A stretch of 64,000 nt of DNA, from the NCBI RefSeq assembly GCF_004104075.1, contig NZ_QOVK01000003.1, forward strand, positions 288,272 to 352,271, read 5' to 3'. The position numbers and the translations under genes were made by a program. Positions 24,578-35,500 of this stretch are shown piece by piece. Origin of the DNA: Leeuwenhoekiella polynyae (GTDB lineage Bacteria > Bacteroidota > Bacteroidia > Flavobacteriales > Flavobacteriaceae). Position 1 is the stretch's first letter. Each line of letters begins with the position of its first letter. The notes below the pieces were generated by a model that made no database searches, was not told the DNA's origin, and saw only the letters and a program-made list of their open reading frames with translations.

Positions 24578-27217
24578 TTAATATATTTCATGGATCATGT
24601 TTGCAATAAGAGCAGTCCAACCTGTTTGATGTGAAGCTCCTACTCCTCTACCCGTATCACCATGAAAATACTCATAAAACAAAACTAGGTCTTTAAAATG
24701 AGGATCTTTATAAATCTCCTTGTGCTGTGCGTTTATCGGTCGGTCTCCATTTTCGTCGGTATGAAAAAGGGTTAGCAGACGCTTCATCAAATCATTCCTG
24801 ATGTCATTAAGACTCAAGATCTCTCCACTTCCCTTAGGGTACTCAACCTCAAGATCCTTACCGTAATAATCTCTAAATTCCTTAATTGCTGTAACAAACA
24901 GATAATTAAATGGCATCCACACAGGGCCTCTCCAGTTAGAATTTCCTCCAAACATAGAAGACTCAGATTCTGCCGGCTCGTACTTTATCTCATAATTAGA
25001 TCCGTCAATATCTATTTTATAGGTTTTTTCATGAATTTTAGACAATGAACGCAAACCGTGCTCACTCAAAAATTCTTTCTCATCAAAAACTGCACTTAAC
25101 ATGATCTCAACACGCTCTTTAGGAACAAGAGCCAAGAGTAAATCTGAATCATCAGAAAATTCCTGAATAACCATATACTTCAGGTTTGCCATTCGGTATT
25201 TTCTAAACCAGTTGACACTGTATTTAAAATTAGGCAGACGATCTAAAGTCTCTCTCTTAATATGTAAAACAGCGATTAGAGACATGATCCCAACTATAGA
25301 ACGCACTTTTATAGGCTGGAAGCTTCCGTCTTCAAAAACCAACTTGTCATAGAAGAAACCTTCTTCTTCATCCCAGGTCCCTTCATAATCTTCATTGAGT
25401 TTGTTTAAAGCTTCAGCAATAAAGATAAAGTGACCAAAAAACTTGGTTGCCATATCTTCATAGGAAGGGTCTACTAATGCTATTTTAATTGAAATCTCAA
25501 GCATATTCAGGCAATAAAGCGCCATCCAAGAGGTACCGTCTACTTGTTCTAATGTCGCGTTACCGGGAATACCACTACTGCGATCAAAAACTCCAATGTT
25601 ATCAAGACCTAAAAAGCCACCCTGAAAAACATTATTCTGTCTGCGGTCTTCCTGATTTACCCACCAGTTGAAGTTGAGCGATAGTTTATTAAACATGCGC
25701 TTAAGAAAATCTATATCTTCTTTCCCGGCAGTATCCCGTTCTATCTTATAAATCTGTAGCGCTGCAAAAGCTTGTGTAGGCGGATTAACATCACTAAAGT
25801 TCCACTCGTAAGCAGGTATCTGACCGTTAGGAGCCATATACCATTCTTTAGTAAAAAGTAGCAACTGCTTTTTTGCAAACTCCGGATCTATATAAGCCAT
25901 TGTAATGCAATGAAATGCACTATCCCAAGCAGCATACCACGGATATTCCCAAGAATCTGGCATCAGATGAATATCATGATTCCGCAAGGTTTTCCAGTTG
26001 CTGTTACGCCCGTGATAGCGTTCTTGCGGGGGTGTAGAAACTTTAGGATCTCCTTTAAGCCACTGTTCTACTTCGTAGTTGTAATATTGCTTAGACCATA
26101 ATAAACCTGCAAAAGCCTGACGCTGAATTTCTTTAGCCTCCTCATCTTTTACTTGATTAACACCTTCATAAAAGTCTAAACACTCCTGAACTCGCTTTTC
26201 AAAAAGGGAATCAAATTCTAAACCAAATGCATCATCTTTTAAATCAGCATTAGTTAATCTTAGTTTGAAAACTACCGTTTCTCCAGCCTTGACATTGCGC
26301 TCATAATGCGGTGCAAACTTGGTTCCTTCCTGTTTCTTTTTTGCCAGACTGTAGTCGTTATTGACTACTGTTTTATGAAAGAAATCTTTTTTGTAAGGAT
26401 GGTCGTTTGTTTGCAAATATAAACGCTCATCATTGGTTTCATTTTCGGTAAAAAGCTGGTGATCGGGCTTTTCAAAATATAAATTATAATCTCCCGTATA
26501 CGGATGCTTTATGTGTACCGAAGGTGATTTGCCATTCTTATTCTTCATTATGGAAGGCTTAAAAGGCATATCTCTAATACTCCAGAAATTACGAATCCAC
26601 AAGGTAGGTAAGACATGTAATTCTGCAGCCTTAGCGTTTCGGTTTGTTACTGAAATCTTAATGCAAATGTCATCAGGGCCTGCTTTTGCATATTCGGTAA
26701 CAACGTCAAAATATTCATTGTTATCAAACAGACCGGTATCTAAAATCTCGTACTCATCATCCTTTCTGCTTCGACTTTGATTTTTAGTCACCAGGTCCCC
26801 ATATGGATATTCATTTTGAGGGTACTTATAAAGGTGCTTCATATAAGAATGCGTAGGCGTATTCTCTAAATAATAATAGAGTTCCTTTACATCTTCACCG
26901 TGATTACCTTCTGGACCTGTTAGGCCAAACAAGCGCTCTTTTAATATAGAATCTTTCCCATTCCATAAAGCAAGGCCAAAGCACACGTTACAATAGCGAT
27001 CTGTAAAACCTGCCAAACCATCTTCTCCCCATCTGTAGACCCTACTTCTCGCGTGATCGTGCGGAAAATAGCCCCAGGCATTACCGTTAGCGCTGTAATC
27101 TTCACGTACAGTACCCCACTGTCTTTCGCTTAAATAAGGACCCCAATGCAACCAGTCTTCATTACCTGAATAATGGGAATCTAATCTTTTTTGTTCTTCT
27201 GTATTTTTCCTAACCAT
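24578..27217 (-). CDS. Large cytosolic glucosidase, GH63-like (MGH1-type) domain
   Basis: 879 residues, no signal peptide. An all-alpha barrel of the (alpha/alpha)6 type is suggested by blocks such as GPYLSERQWGTVREDYS, WPWYAAWDSAF-like (YPWYAAWDSAFHCITMAY), FNWWVNQEDRRQNNVFQGGF, GNATLEQVDGTSWMALYCL, NWRGPVWMPFNYLF and HQTGWTALIANMI. These match glucosidases of the GH63 clan, including mannosylglycerate/glucosylglycerate hydrolases. It starts 8 bp inside the end of the SDR gene. A role in compatible-solute or oligosaccharide turnover is possible. Confidence 0.8.
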   Translation of the reverse strand: MVRKNTEEQKRLDSHYSGNEDWLHWGPYLSERQWGTVREDYSANGNAWGYFPHDHARSRVYRWGEDGLAGFTDRYCNVCFGLALWNGKDSILKERLFGLTGPEGNHGEDVKELYYYLENTPTHSYMKHLYKYPQNEYPYGDLVTKNQSRSRKDDEYEILDTGLFDNNEYFDVVTEYAKAGPDDICIKISVTNRNAKAAELHVLPTLWIRNFWSIRDMPFKPSIMKNKNGKSPSVHIKHPYTGDYNLYFEKPDHQLFTENETNDERLYLQTNDHPYKKDFFHKTVVNNDYSLAKKKQEGTKFAPHYERNVKAGETVVFKLRLTNADLKDDAFGLEFDSLFEKRVQECLDFYEGVNQVKDEEAKEIQRQAFAGLLWSKQYYNYEVEQWLKGDPKVSTPPQERYHGRNSNWKTLRNHDIHLMPDSWEYPWYAAWDSAFHCITMAYIDPEFAKKQLLLFTKEWYMAPNGQIPAYEWNFSDVNPPTQAFAALQIYKIERDTAGKEDIDFLKRMFNKLSLNFNWWVNQEDRRQNNVFQGGFLGLDNIGVFDRSSGIPGNATLEQVDGTSWMALYCLNMLEISIKIALVDPSYEDMATKFFGHFIFIAEALNKLNEDYEGTWDEEEGFFYDKLVFEDGSFQPIKVRSIVGIMSLIAVLHIKRETLDRLPNFKYSVNWFRKYRMANLKYMVIQEFSDDSDLLLALVPKERVEIMLSAVFDEKEFLSEHGLRSLSKIHEKTYKIDIDGSNYEIKYEPAESESSMFGGNSNWRGPVWMPFNYLFVTAIKEFRDYYGKDLEVEYPKGSGEILSLNDIRNDLMKRLLTLFHTDENGDRPINAQHKEIYKDPHFKDLVLFYEYFHGDTGRGVGASHQTGWTALIANMIHEIY

Positions 27218-28028
27218 TTGTTGTAAATCCTGGATAGCACGTCATCCCTCCGTCAACAAACAGAGTAGTGCCATTAATATATTCTGATTCATCTGATGCC
27301 AACCAGGCAGCCGTACTGCCTATGTCTTCTGGCACTCCTATACGTTTATACGGAATCAGCTTATTCAATTTATTGAGTGCACTTTCGGTTTCCCAGGCAT
27401 CTCTATTAATATCTGTTTTTATCGCTCCCGGAGCAATGCTGTTACATCGTATTTTAAGAGGAGCATACTCCTGGCAAATACTTTCCATCAACATAACGAT
27501 CGCTCCCTTTGAAGCTGCATAATTAGTATGTCCTGCCCACGGAATGATCTGATGTACAGAACTCATATGGATGATTTTGCCTAAAGATTTAGAGACATCC
27601 TTGCGCATACCACGGCGCATAAATTCGCGTATAGCTTCCCGCGCGCACAGAAACTGCCCGGTAAGATTGACATCTATAACCAGTTGCCAGTCTTTTAAAG
27701 TCATCTCATGAAGAGGTGCATCTTTTTGCAAGCCGCTATTGGCAACCAAAATATCTACGGTTCCAAATTTCTCTATTGTTTCTTTGAACATAGCCTGAAC
27801 CTGATCTTCTTTACTAACATCGCATTGTATTACTATGGCCTCCCCACAGGTGCTATCTTTATTTATTTTATCTGCTACCTTATTTGCTTCTTCTTTTGAA
27901 GAGTTATAATTGACAACCACATTAGCACCATCTCTTCCTAAAGCAAGCGCTACGGCAGCACCTATACCCGAACTTGAACCAGTAACTATTGCGGTTTGAC
28001 CTTTTAGACGTTCATTTGGTTTTTGCAT
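27210..28028 (-). CDS. Short-chain dehydrogenase (glucose 1-dehydrogenase-like)
   Basis: 272 residues, classical SDR. Cofactor motif TGSSSGIG, VANSG in place of NNAG, catalytic Ser in MSSVHQ and YxxxK as YAASK; the C-terminal blocks SIAPGAIKTDI and GTTLFVDGGMT are typical of glucose 1-dehydrogenases. First gene of the SDR-glucosidase-VOC-antiporter operon, which fits a sugar or polyol substrate. A 12-bp perfect palindrome lies 20 bases upstream. Confidence 0.88.
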   Translation of the reverse strand: MQKPNERLKGQTAIVTGSSSGIGAAVALALGRDGANVVVNYNSSKEEANKVADKINKDSTCGEAIVIQCDVSKEDQVQAMFKETIEKFGTVDILVANSGLQKDAPLHEMTLKDWQLVIDVNLTGQFLCAREAIREFMRRGMRKDVSKSLGKIIHMSSVHQIIPWAGHTNYAASKGAIVMLMESICQEYAPLKIRCNSIAPGAIKTDINRDAWETESALNKLNKLIPYKRIGVPEDIGSTAAWLASDESEYINGTTLFVDGGMTCYPGFTTNG

Positions 28029-28047
28029 AATTTGATATTTAATAAAC

Positions 28048-28059
28048 TGACAGCTGTCA
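28048..28059. promoter_or_regulatory. Palindrome upstream of the SDR operon
   Basis: TGACAGCTGTCA, a perfect 12-bp palindrome just upstream of the SDR start. It could be an operator. The other bases of the 199-bp gap to the regulator gene are AT-rich and show nothing else. Confidence 0.35.
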
Positions 28060-28227
28060 AAACTTCTAATTTACGTGATACGACAGACTTGCTCTCTGGT
28101 ATTAACGTTATTTAATAGACTAAAGCTAACATTTAATAAGATGATAAATTATATTGCTATGACTTAAGTATTCACTAAAAGAAATAAAACAAAACTGGAA
28201 ATACTATTATGTTTTAATCACCAACTG

Positions 28228-31200
28228 TTAAAGTAATTTATTAAATGAGGTGGTTACCTCTGACGGAAGCTTACCAAATTGCTCTTTGAAGATTTTTCTG
28301 AAATACTTAGGGCTGCTAAATCCTACTTCTGTCGCAGCCTGAGAAACACTGTACCCCTCTTCCCGCATCAACTGAGCTGCTTTATTCACTTTGATGATAC
28401 GCACATAACTGTTAATATTTTCTCCGGTTAGTACGGTGATTTTTTTATACAGCGATGTTCTGCTCATTCCCATATTTTTTGTGAGTTTCGCGATGATTGA
28501 GCCCTCTGCATCCTTAAACTTCAAAACAGCCTTTTCAAAATCTGCCAAAAACTCCTTCTCTTTATCCAACACCCGGCTTTCACTTGTGCTTAAAGTGTTT
28601 TGATCGCTATTTTGATTAAAGTAAAGCTTTAGCATATTACGACTATCAAGAAGATTACGCACTCGCGCTCTTATCAACGCAGGTTCAAAAGGTTTAGTAA
28701 GGTAATCATCTGCTCCTTCCTTGTAGCCGCTTACCTTGACTGCTGTATTGTTTTTTGCCGAAAGCATAATAACAGGGATATGTGATGTTTCTTTATTGAG
28801 TTTTAGTTCATGACACATATCAATCCCGTCTTTTACAGGCATCATCACATCTGTGATAATTAGATCAGGTATAAATTTAGTGGCCATCTGAGCACCTTCT
28901 TCCCCGTTAACAGCATGAATCAGATCATATTCTTCACTTAAGATGTCATCTAATACTATAAGAATATCTTCATTATCTTCTACCAGCAAGATAAGTTCTC
29001 GCTGTTTTTCGCCATTCAATAAGGCTTTTTTAACGCGGGATGTTGGTTCAGAATGTGCAACAAATGGTTTCTCTATTTGCTCGTTTACAGTATCTGAATC
29101 TGAAGCTTTATCAATTTGTTCACGGGGCACTTCAGCAAGGTCAAAGGGCAACTCTAAAGTAAATGTACTCCCCTCCCCCTCTTTACTTTTTACCGTAAGC
29201 GTTCCTGCATGCAATTCTGCAAAACGTTTTGAAAGCGAAAGACCTATGCCCGAACCGCTGCGCTTGACCGAACTGTTAGAATGGTAAAACCAGTTAAAAA
29301 TATGCTCAAATTCTTCTTCGTGAATACCTACTCCAGAATCAGAAACTGTAATGCTATAATTATCGGAATTTGCCTTTAAAATTACCGTGACCTCTCCTCC
29401 TTCTAAGGTATACTTCAGCGCGTTACTAATAAGATTATTTAAAATTATTTGAAGCTTATCAACATCATTAACAACCTGAAGCTCATCAAATTCAGTTTCA
29501 AATTGTAAATCAATTTTCTTAACATCTGCTGCATTTTTGTGAAGGCTCGTCCAGTACTTTAATGTATTCACCAGATCGTAGTGCTGGATGTATAGCTTAC
29601 TAAGACCTTCTTCTGTTTTGCGAAAGTCCAACAACCTGTTTATAGATACGAGTAAATCTGAAGCATTTCTTTTGATCAGATCTATACGCGCGTGATGTCT
29701 CGAAGATTTAAGCTCACCTGCAAGAATATCCAGAGGTGCCAGAATCAGAGTTAAAGGTGTCTTAAGTTCATGAGAAAAACCGGAGAAAAAGCGCAGTCGC
29801 TCTTCATTAAAGTCATGTTCTAATTGACGTTGTTTCTTTTCAAAGACGAGCGAGTTTTTCAATTTAACGCGTTCAGAATAATAAATTGAAATTGCATAAA
29901 TAAAAAGAATAGCAAGCAGCATATATAATATATATGCCGGCCAAGTTAGCCAAAAAGGTGGTGTAATAATAATGGGTAATTCTTTTTGAACCACATGTCC
30001 CGACTGTTCCATTGCCTTGATTATTAAATTGTATTTGCCTGCCGGAATATTTGTAAAATTAATACGATTGTTTGTACTTAAATCAACCCAGTTATCGTTG
30101 TAACCTTCTAGCCTATAAGAATACACTACATCCTGAGAAAATGGGTATTTGATTAAAGCAAAATCAATTGAAAACAAGTTCTCTTTATACGTGAGCTTCA
30201 GCGTCTCTATATCATTAAGCGTTTTTGACAGAATTGCATGTGCCCCACCAGGCTTTACTGCAACGCTTTCATTATTAATTTTTAAATCTTTAAATAAAAT
30301 GCCGTACACGGTCCCCTCACCATATAAATTATCAGGATTAAAAACATTAAGCCCTTTATTACCCCCAAACCAGAGATTGCCTTTTTGATCACGTATTGCC
30401 GCACCTATATTAAATTCACCTTTCTGAATTGAACTTTGGTTTAGCAGATTAGATACCTCATTTGTTTTAAAATTATAAGAACTTAGACCATAGTTTGTAC
30501 TTATCCATACCTCTTCTGAATTATAAGGAACTATACTATTGATGGTAGTATTGGGCAACCCATTTTGCTCGTTTATTACACTAAAGCTTTGATCTTTGAT
30601 GTTAAATTTAACCAGACCGCCAAACCTACTACCCGCTAGAAGTTCATCGTCTGAAACCAACACAAGAGAGAAGAAAATATCTGAAGGTAATCCCTTAAGA
30701 ATACGCGAGTCATATTTAGTAACTACTTTGATTACAGGATTATATTTCAAAATACCATCACTGTATGTTGCCATCCATAAATTACCCTTACTGTCTTCAT
30801 CGATAGCTCTTACATCTAGCTTTCCTAAAATTTCAACATACTCAAAAATGTCATTTTTATCATCATACTTATAAAGACCTCCACGATTTGTTCCTACCCA
30901 AATTCTATGTTGCGAATCTTCAAAAATTGTACGCACATCATTACCATCTACCTGATCTCCTTGCAAATAATGACTCCAGATATCATTTTCCAGTTTATTA
31001 AGCCCCCCCTTGTAAGTACCAGCCCACAAACGCTTTTTTGAGTCCTCCAGAAGGGAAATTACATAATCATTACTAAGGCCTTTTTCTCCTTTGCCTGTAA
31101 CCGCAAAAGGTGTTATTTTACCTGATTTTGCGTGGTACAGATCTATACCTCCACCATCAGTACCTATAAATACATTTCCTGTCTTGCTAGTTGCTAAAGA

Positions 31201-32328
31201 ACCTATTCTCATATGACTAAGCAAGCCCCATACTGAAGATTCGCCATCTATAAGTTTAATGGGCTCTCCTTGTGGATTAACGAAGTTTAGTCCGTTACTG
31301 GTCCCAATCCACATATTACCTCCTCGATCTAATTTTAATGCTGAAACAGTTCGGTTATAAACACTGCTTCCGTCTTTACGCGGTAAAAACTGTGTTATCT
31401 CCGGAACTGCACTTTTATTCAGGAAGGAGTCTATCTTTAGGATGTTGAGCCCACCATTTCGCGTCCCAATCCACATACGCCCTTGATTGTCTTCTGCAAA
31501 ACTTAAAATTTCGGTATCACTCAACGCATTAGGACCTCCTGTACCAAGAGTCCGAAAACTTCCGTCGGTTTTAAGTACAAAAAGACCGTTTTGGGAGCCT
31601 ATCCACAGATTTCCTGCTTTGTCTAAATGTAAAGCACGCACTCCGGGCTGTTCATCCGCTAAACTTTGCTTATCAAACCATAATCGATTAACCGTATTCT
31701 TTTTTAAATCTATTCGGTTAAGCCCTTTTCGAAACGTCCCTACCCACAAGATAGAATCTCCCTGAGATAACAAGCTTGACACCTCATTATAGCTTAAAGA
31801 AGAAGGATCTTCTTTACGGTTCCTATACGATGCGATCATTTTATTATTCTCATCAAAAATGCGCACTCCCTCACTATAGTACCCTACAAAATATCCTCCC
31901 TTTTGACGCTTTGCCAGCGCACTTACATTGTCGGTTACATTATTTAAAAGATGAACATTTTGAAACGAATCTGTTTCATCATTATAAATATCTATACCCG
32001 CATCTGTGAGGATAAGCAAATCCTCAGAATCGGTATTTTTTAAACTTTCAATATAATTATTAAAGAGACTAGTACTATCTGCGGCACGGTGCCGGTAAAT
32101 TTTAAAATCACTCCCATCATAGCGGTTAAGACCATCAATGGTTCCTATCCAAATAAAACCAAATTCATCCTGTTCAATGCTATTTATATAGCTGTTTGAG
32201 ATACCACTTGAAAGATCAAAATTGTAAAATATAAGCTGATCATCAATAGACTCTGCAGGCTTTGTTAATGTCTGAGCAGGCATTACATAAAAACAAAAAA
32301 CAAGAAGTATACTAAAGAAATACCGCAT
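28228..32328 (-). CDS. Hybrid two-component system sensor/regulator (HTCS) of the PUL
   Basis: 1366 residues in one chain. Signal peptide 1-19; about 14 two-bladed-propeller repeats (xxWIGTxxGL pattern) in the periplasm; a Y_Y_Y domain at about 710-785 (NFTNIPAGKYNLIIKAM); one membrane helix at about 795-820; HisKA with the phospho-His near 852 (FSHELKTP); HATPase (NALKYT, DSGVGI, GSGIGLSLS). Then a receiver domain with the acceptor Asp near 1157 (IITDVMMP) and an AraC-type DNA-binding domain ending the protein. It senses a glycan fragment and switches on the divergent susCD genes, 220 bp away. Confidence 0.96.
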   Translation of the reverse strand: MRYFFSILLVFCFYVMPAQTLTKPAESIDDQLIFYNFDLSSGISNSYINSIEQDEFGFIWIGTIDGLNRYDGSDFKIYRHRAADSTSLFNNYIESLKNTDSEDLLILTDAGIDIYNDETDSFQNVHLLNNVTDNVSALAKRQKGGYFVGYYSEGVRIFDENNKMIASYRNRKEDPSSLSYNEVSSLLSQGDSILWVGTFRKGLNRIDLKKNTVNRLWFDKQSLADEQPGVRALHLDKAGNLWIGSQNGLFVLKTDGSFRTLGTGGPNALSDTEILSFAEDNQGRMWIGTRNGGLNILKIDSFLNKSAVPEITQFLPRKDGSSVYNRTVSALKLDRGGNMWIGTSNGLNFVNPQGEPIKLIDGESSVWGLLSHMRIGSLATSKTGNVFIGTDGGGIDLYHAKSGKITPFAVTGKGEKGLSNDYVISLLEDSKKRLWAGTYKGGLNKLENDIWSHYLQGDQVDGNDVRTIFEDSQHRIWVGTNRGGLYKYDDKNDIFEYVEILGKLDVRAIDEDSKGNLWMATYSDGILKYNPVIKVVTKYDSRILKGLPSDIFFSLVLVSDDELLAGSRFGGLVKFNIKDQSFSVINEQNGLPNTTINSIVPYNSEEVWISTNYGLSSYNFKTNEVSNLLNQSSIQKGEFNIGAAIRDQKGNLWFGGNKGLNVFNPDNLYGEGTVYGILFKDLKINNESVAVKPGGAHAILSKTLNDIETLKLTYKENLFSIDFALIKYPFSQDVVYSYRLEGYNDNWVDLSTNNRINFTNIPAGKYNLIIKAMEQSGHVVQKELPIIITPPFWLTWPAYILYMLLAILFIYAISIYYSERVKLKNSLVFEKKQRQLEHDFNEERLRFFSGFSHELKTPLTLILAPLDILAGELKSSRHHARIDLIKRNASDLLVSINRLLDFRKTEEGLSKLYIQHYDLVNTLKYWTSLHKNAADVKKIDLQFETEFDELQVVNDVDKLQIILNNLISNALKYTLEGGEVTVILKANSDNYSITVSDSGVGIHEEEFEHIFNWFYHSNSSVKRSGSGIGLSLSKRFAELHAGTLTVKSKEGEGSTFTLELPFDLAEVPREQIDKASDSDTVNEQIEKPFVAHSEPTSRVKKALLNGEKQRELILLVEDNEDILIVLDDILSEEYDLIHAVNGEEGAQMATKFIPDLIITDVMMPVKDGIDMCHELKLNKETSHIPVIMLSAKNNTAVKVSGYKEGADDYLTKPFEPALIRARVRNLLDSRNMLKLYFNQNSDQNTLSTSESRVLDKEKEFLADFEKAVLKFKDAEGSIIAKLTKNMGMSRTSLYKKITVLTGENINSYVRIIKVNKAAQLMREEGYSVSQAATEVGFSSPKYFRKIFKEQFGKLPSEVTTSFNKLL

Positions 32329-32548
32329 CAGTTAAGGTTTTTTTAACAATTATCAAATCTACAATCTTAAGAGCAATTCATTAATACATTCTTAAAAAAA
32401 CACGTTTTAATTAAGCAAAAACCATTTTGTACCCTATAAAATGACACTGCCCACCCGTGTTTTAACATAAAATTGTCAGAAAATTGTACCAGCACGAAAT
32501 CGATTACGTAGTGCACAACACATCTTAAAACAACTAAAACACGAATGT

Positions 32549-35500
32549 ATGACTAATTATTATCTATTTAAAAAGTCGGCGGCGCTCTGCGGCTTGCTAC
32601 TTTTTCTGTTTTCCATGCACCTGCAAGCTCAAGATAAACAAATATCAGGAGTCGTTACAGACATGAACAACACCCCTCTTCCCGGAGTTAGCGTTCTGGT
32701 CAAAGGAACTTCAAATGGAGTGGTTACCGGTTTTGATGGAGACTATGTTATAGCAGCCAGTCCAGATGCTACTTTAGTATTCTCATACGTTGGCTTTACC
32801 GAACAGGAAGTTTCCGTAGGTACTCAAACAACTATCCATATCAAATTACAGGAAAATATAGCCGAATTGAATGAAGTGGTTCTTGTAGGTTATGGGCAGA
32901 AGTCAAAAACTACACTGACCGGAGCAGTATCTACCGTAAAAGGAGAAGAACTCGTCAAGAGCCCGCAGCCTAACCTCTCTAATTCCTTCGCCGGAAGACT
33001 CTCTGGGGTTGTAGCAAATAACCGCTCTGGTGAACCTGGAGCAGATGGTGCTACTATACGCATTAGAGGTATTAGTACAACAGGTGATAACAATCCTCTT
33101 GTTGTAATTGATGGTATTCCCAATCGTTTAGGAGGACTTGATCGTCTTAATCCCAATGATGTTGAAAACATTACGGTTCTTAAAGATGCATCTGCTGCTA
33201 TTTATGGTGCACAGGCGGCAAACGGTGTAATCCTCATAACCACCAAAAGAGGTAAAATGGGTAAACCTAGCTTTAGTATAACTGCTAACCAGGGATTTTC
33301 TACTCCCGCAAATCTTCCTAAACTAGCAGACTCACCAACTTATGCAACCATTCTCAATGAAATCAACTTCTACCGAAATCCAAGTGGTGGTATGAACCAA
33401 ATCTACTCGAATGATGATATAGCGCTTTTTGCTACCGGAAGTGACCCTGATAATTACCCCAACACCAGCTGGACAGATGCAGCCATAAGCGATTGGTCAC
33501 TACAGGATAGTGAAAATGTATCCCTTAGAGGAGGCGGTGAGCATTTTAGATATTTTACCTCATTGGGTCGCACCAATCAAGATGGTATTTACAAAGACGG
33601 TATCAACAATTACAAGCAGGTAAACCTGCGGGCAAACCTTGACGTTGATGTAACATCAAACCTAACCTTAGGAGTGGATTTAAACTACCGCAAAGAAGAT
33701 CGTATATTTCCCACACGTAGTGCGGGAGATATCTTTAGAGCGATTTATAGAACCTATCCTACTATTCCGGCTCGTTATTCTAATGGTTTACCTTCCGCAG
33801 GGGTAGAACAAGGGCAGAATCCTATCATTATACCTACCGGAATACCGGGAACTGATGTGCAACCTACTACGGTTTTAAACTCGACGTTGACTTTAGACTA
33901 TAAACTTCCTATAGAAGGTTTATCTATTAAAGGTTTCTATTCTGAAGACCGCAGCTTTGCTGCTCGCAAGCGTTTTGCCATACCTTTTACTGTTTATCAG
34001 ATCGACAACTCAACCAGCCCGGCAACTTTTAATGAAGTGATCGCAGGCCCTGATTCCCGAACTCCTGAATTACTTCAGGCTCAGGATAACAGACAACTTC
34101 AGACGGCAAACATACGCCTCAACTTTGAGCGTAGTTTTGACCTGCATCACATCAATTCGTTCATAGCTTATGAACAGCAAGAAAGTAACCGTAGCGTTTT
34201 TGAAGCCTTCCGAAGTGGTTTTATATCTGCTGAAATTCCAGAATTTAATTTGGGTGGTGGTGAACCGGAGCAAAGCAGCAATAGTGGCTATAGCCAGCGC
34301 TTTACACGTCGTAACTACTTTAGCCGAATCTCTTATGATTATGACCAAAAATACTTAGCGGAAGTACAGGCCAGATACGACGGCTCTTCACGCTTTGCTG
34401 AAGGAAATCGTTACGGATTCTTCCCCAGTATCTCCCTAGGCTGGAGAATTTCGGCAGAGGATTGGTTTAATTCTGATGCTGTCAGGAATCTTAAGGTTAA
34501 AGCTTCTTACGGTTTGCTGGGTAATGATAGAATCGATCCATTTCAGTATTTAAACACCTACGCGTTACGTCCTACTGACTTTGTAGATCCCAATGGGACA
34601 CCACTTCCTATTTTTATCATCAATCAGCTGGCAAACCCAGGGATCACCTGGGAAACGGCCAAAAAGCTTGATATAGGTGTAAGCGCAGACTTATTTGACA
34701 ACTTCAGTATAGAGCTTGATTACTTCCACGAAGTACGTAGCGACTTGTTAACTGCACGAAGCGGCTCACTACCTTTTGTTTCAGGTATTGTTAATGAATT
34801 TGATCTTGACGCAATTATTCCGCAGGAAAATATTGGTGAAGTAAAAAACAGAGGTTTTGAAGCAATCGTTGGGTATAACCAAACCTGGGGAGAATTCAGC
34901 TTCTTTGCAGATGCTAACTTTACTTTCAATAAAAATGAAGTTGTTTTCTTAGACGATCCACAGGGTATACCTGACTATCAACTTTCAAAAGGCAAACCAC
35001 TAGGCTCAGGTCTTTTATACGATGCTATAGGCATTTTTAGAACTCAGGAAGATCTTGATAATAATGTAACCTTACCCGGTCAACAACTGGGAGATCTAAT
35101 CTACCGTGACGTTGATGGCGACGGGGAGATTACCGAATTAGACCGCGTACGTCAGGAATTGACTAATGTACCTCAAATCGTTTATGGTTTAACTTTAGGT
35201 GTAAATTATAAGAGTTTTGATCTGAGTATGCTGTGGCAGGGTCAGGCGCGTTCTGTACAGTACGTTGCGCCAGAGTCTGGAGAAGTAGGCAACTTTTTTA
35301 GCACTTGGGCAGACAACCGCTGGAGCCCCAACAACCCTGACGGAAGCTACCCTCGTGTAGATGTGCGTACTTCTTCAAGTATAAACGAGGGCTTATTTAG
35401 AAATAACTTTTGGCTGGTGAACACTTCCTTTTTAAGGCTTAAAAACCTGGAGTTGGGCTACAGCTTGCCTCAAAGCAGCCTTTCATTTCTAGGCATTTCT

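Noticed and set aside
28048..28059. Palindrome as the operator of the PUL regulator
   Set aside because: It is next to the SDR start, not near the HTCS or susC promoters; a link with the PUL has no support.
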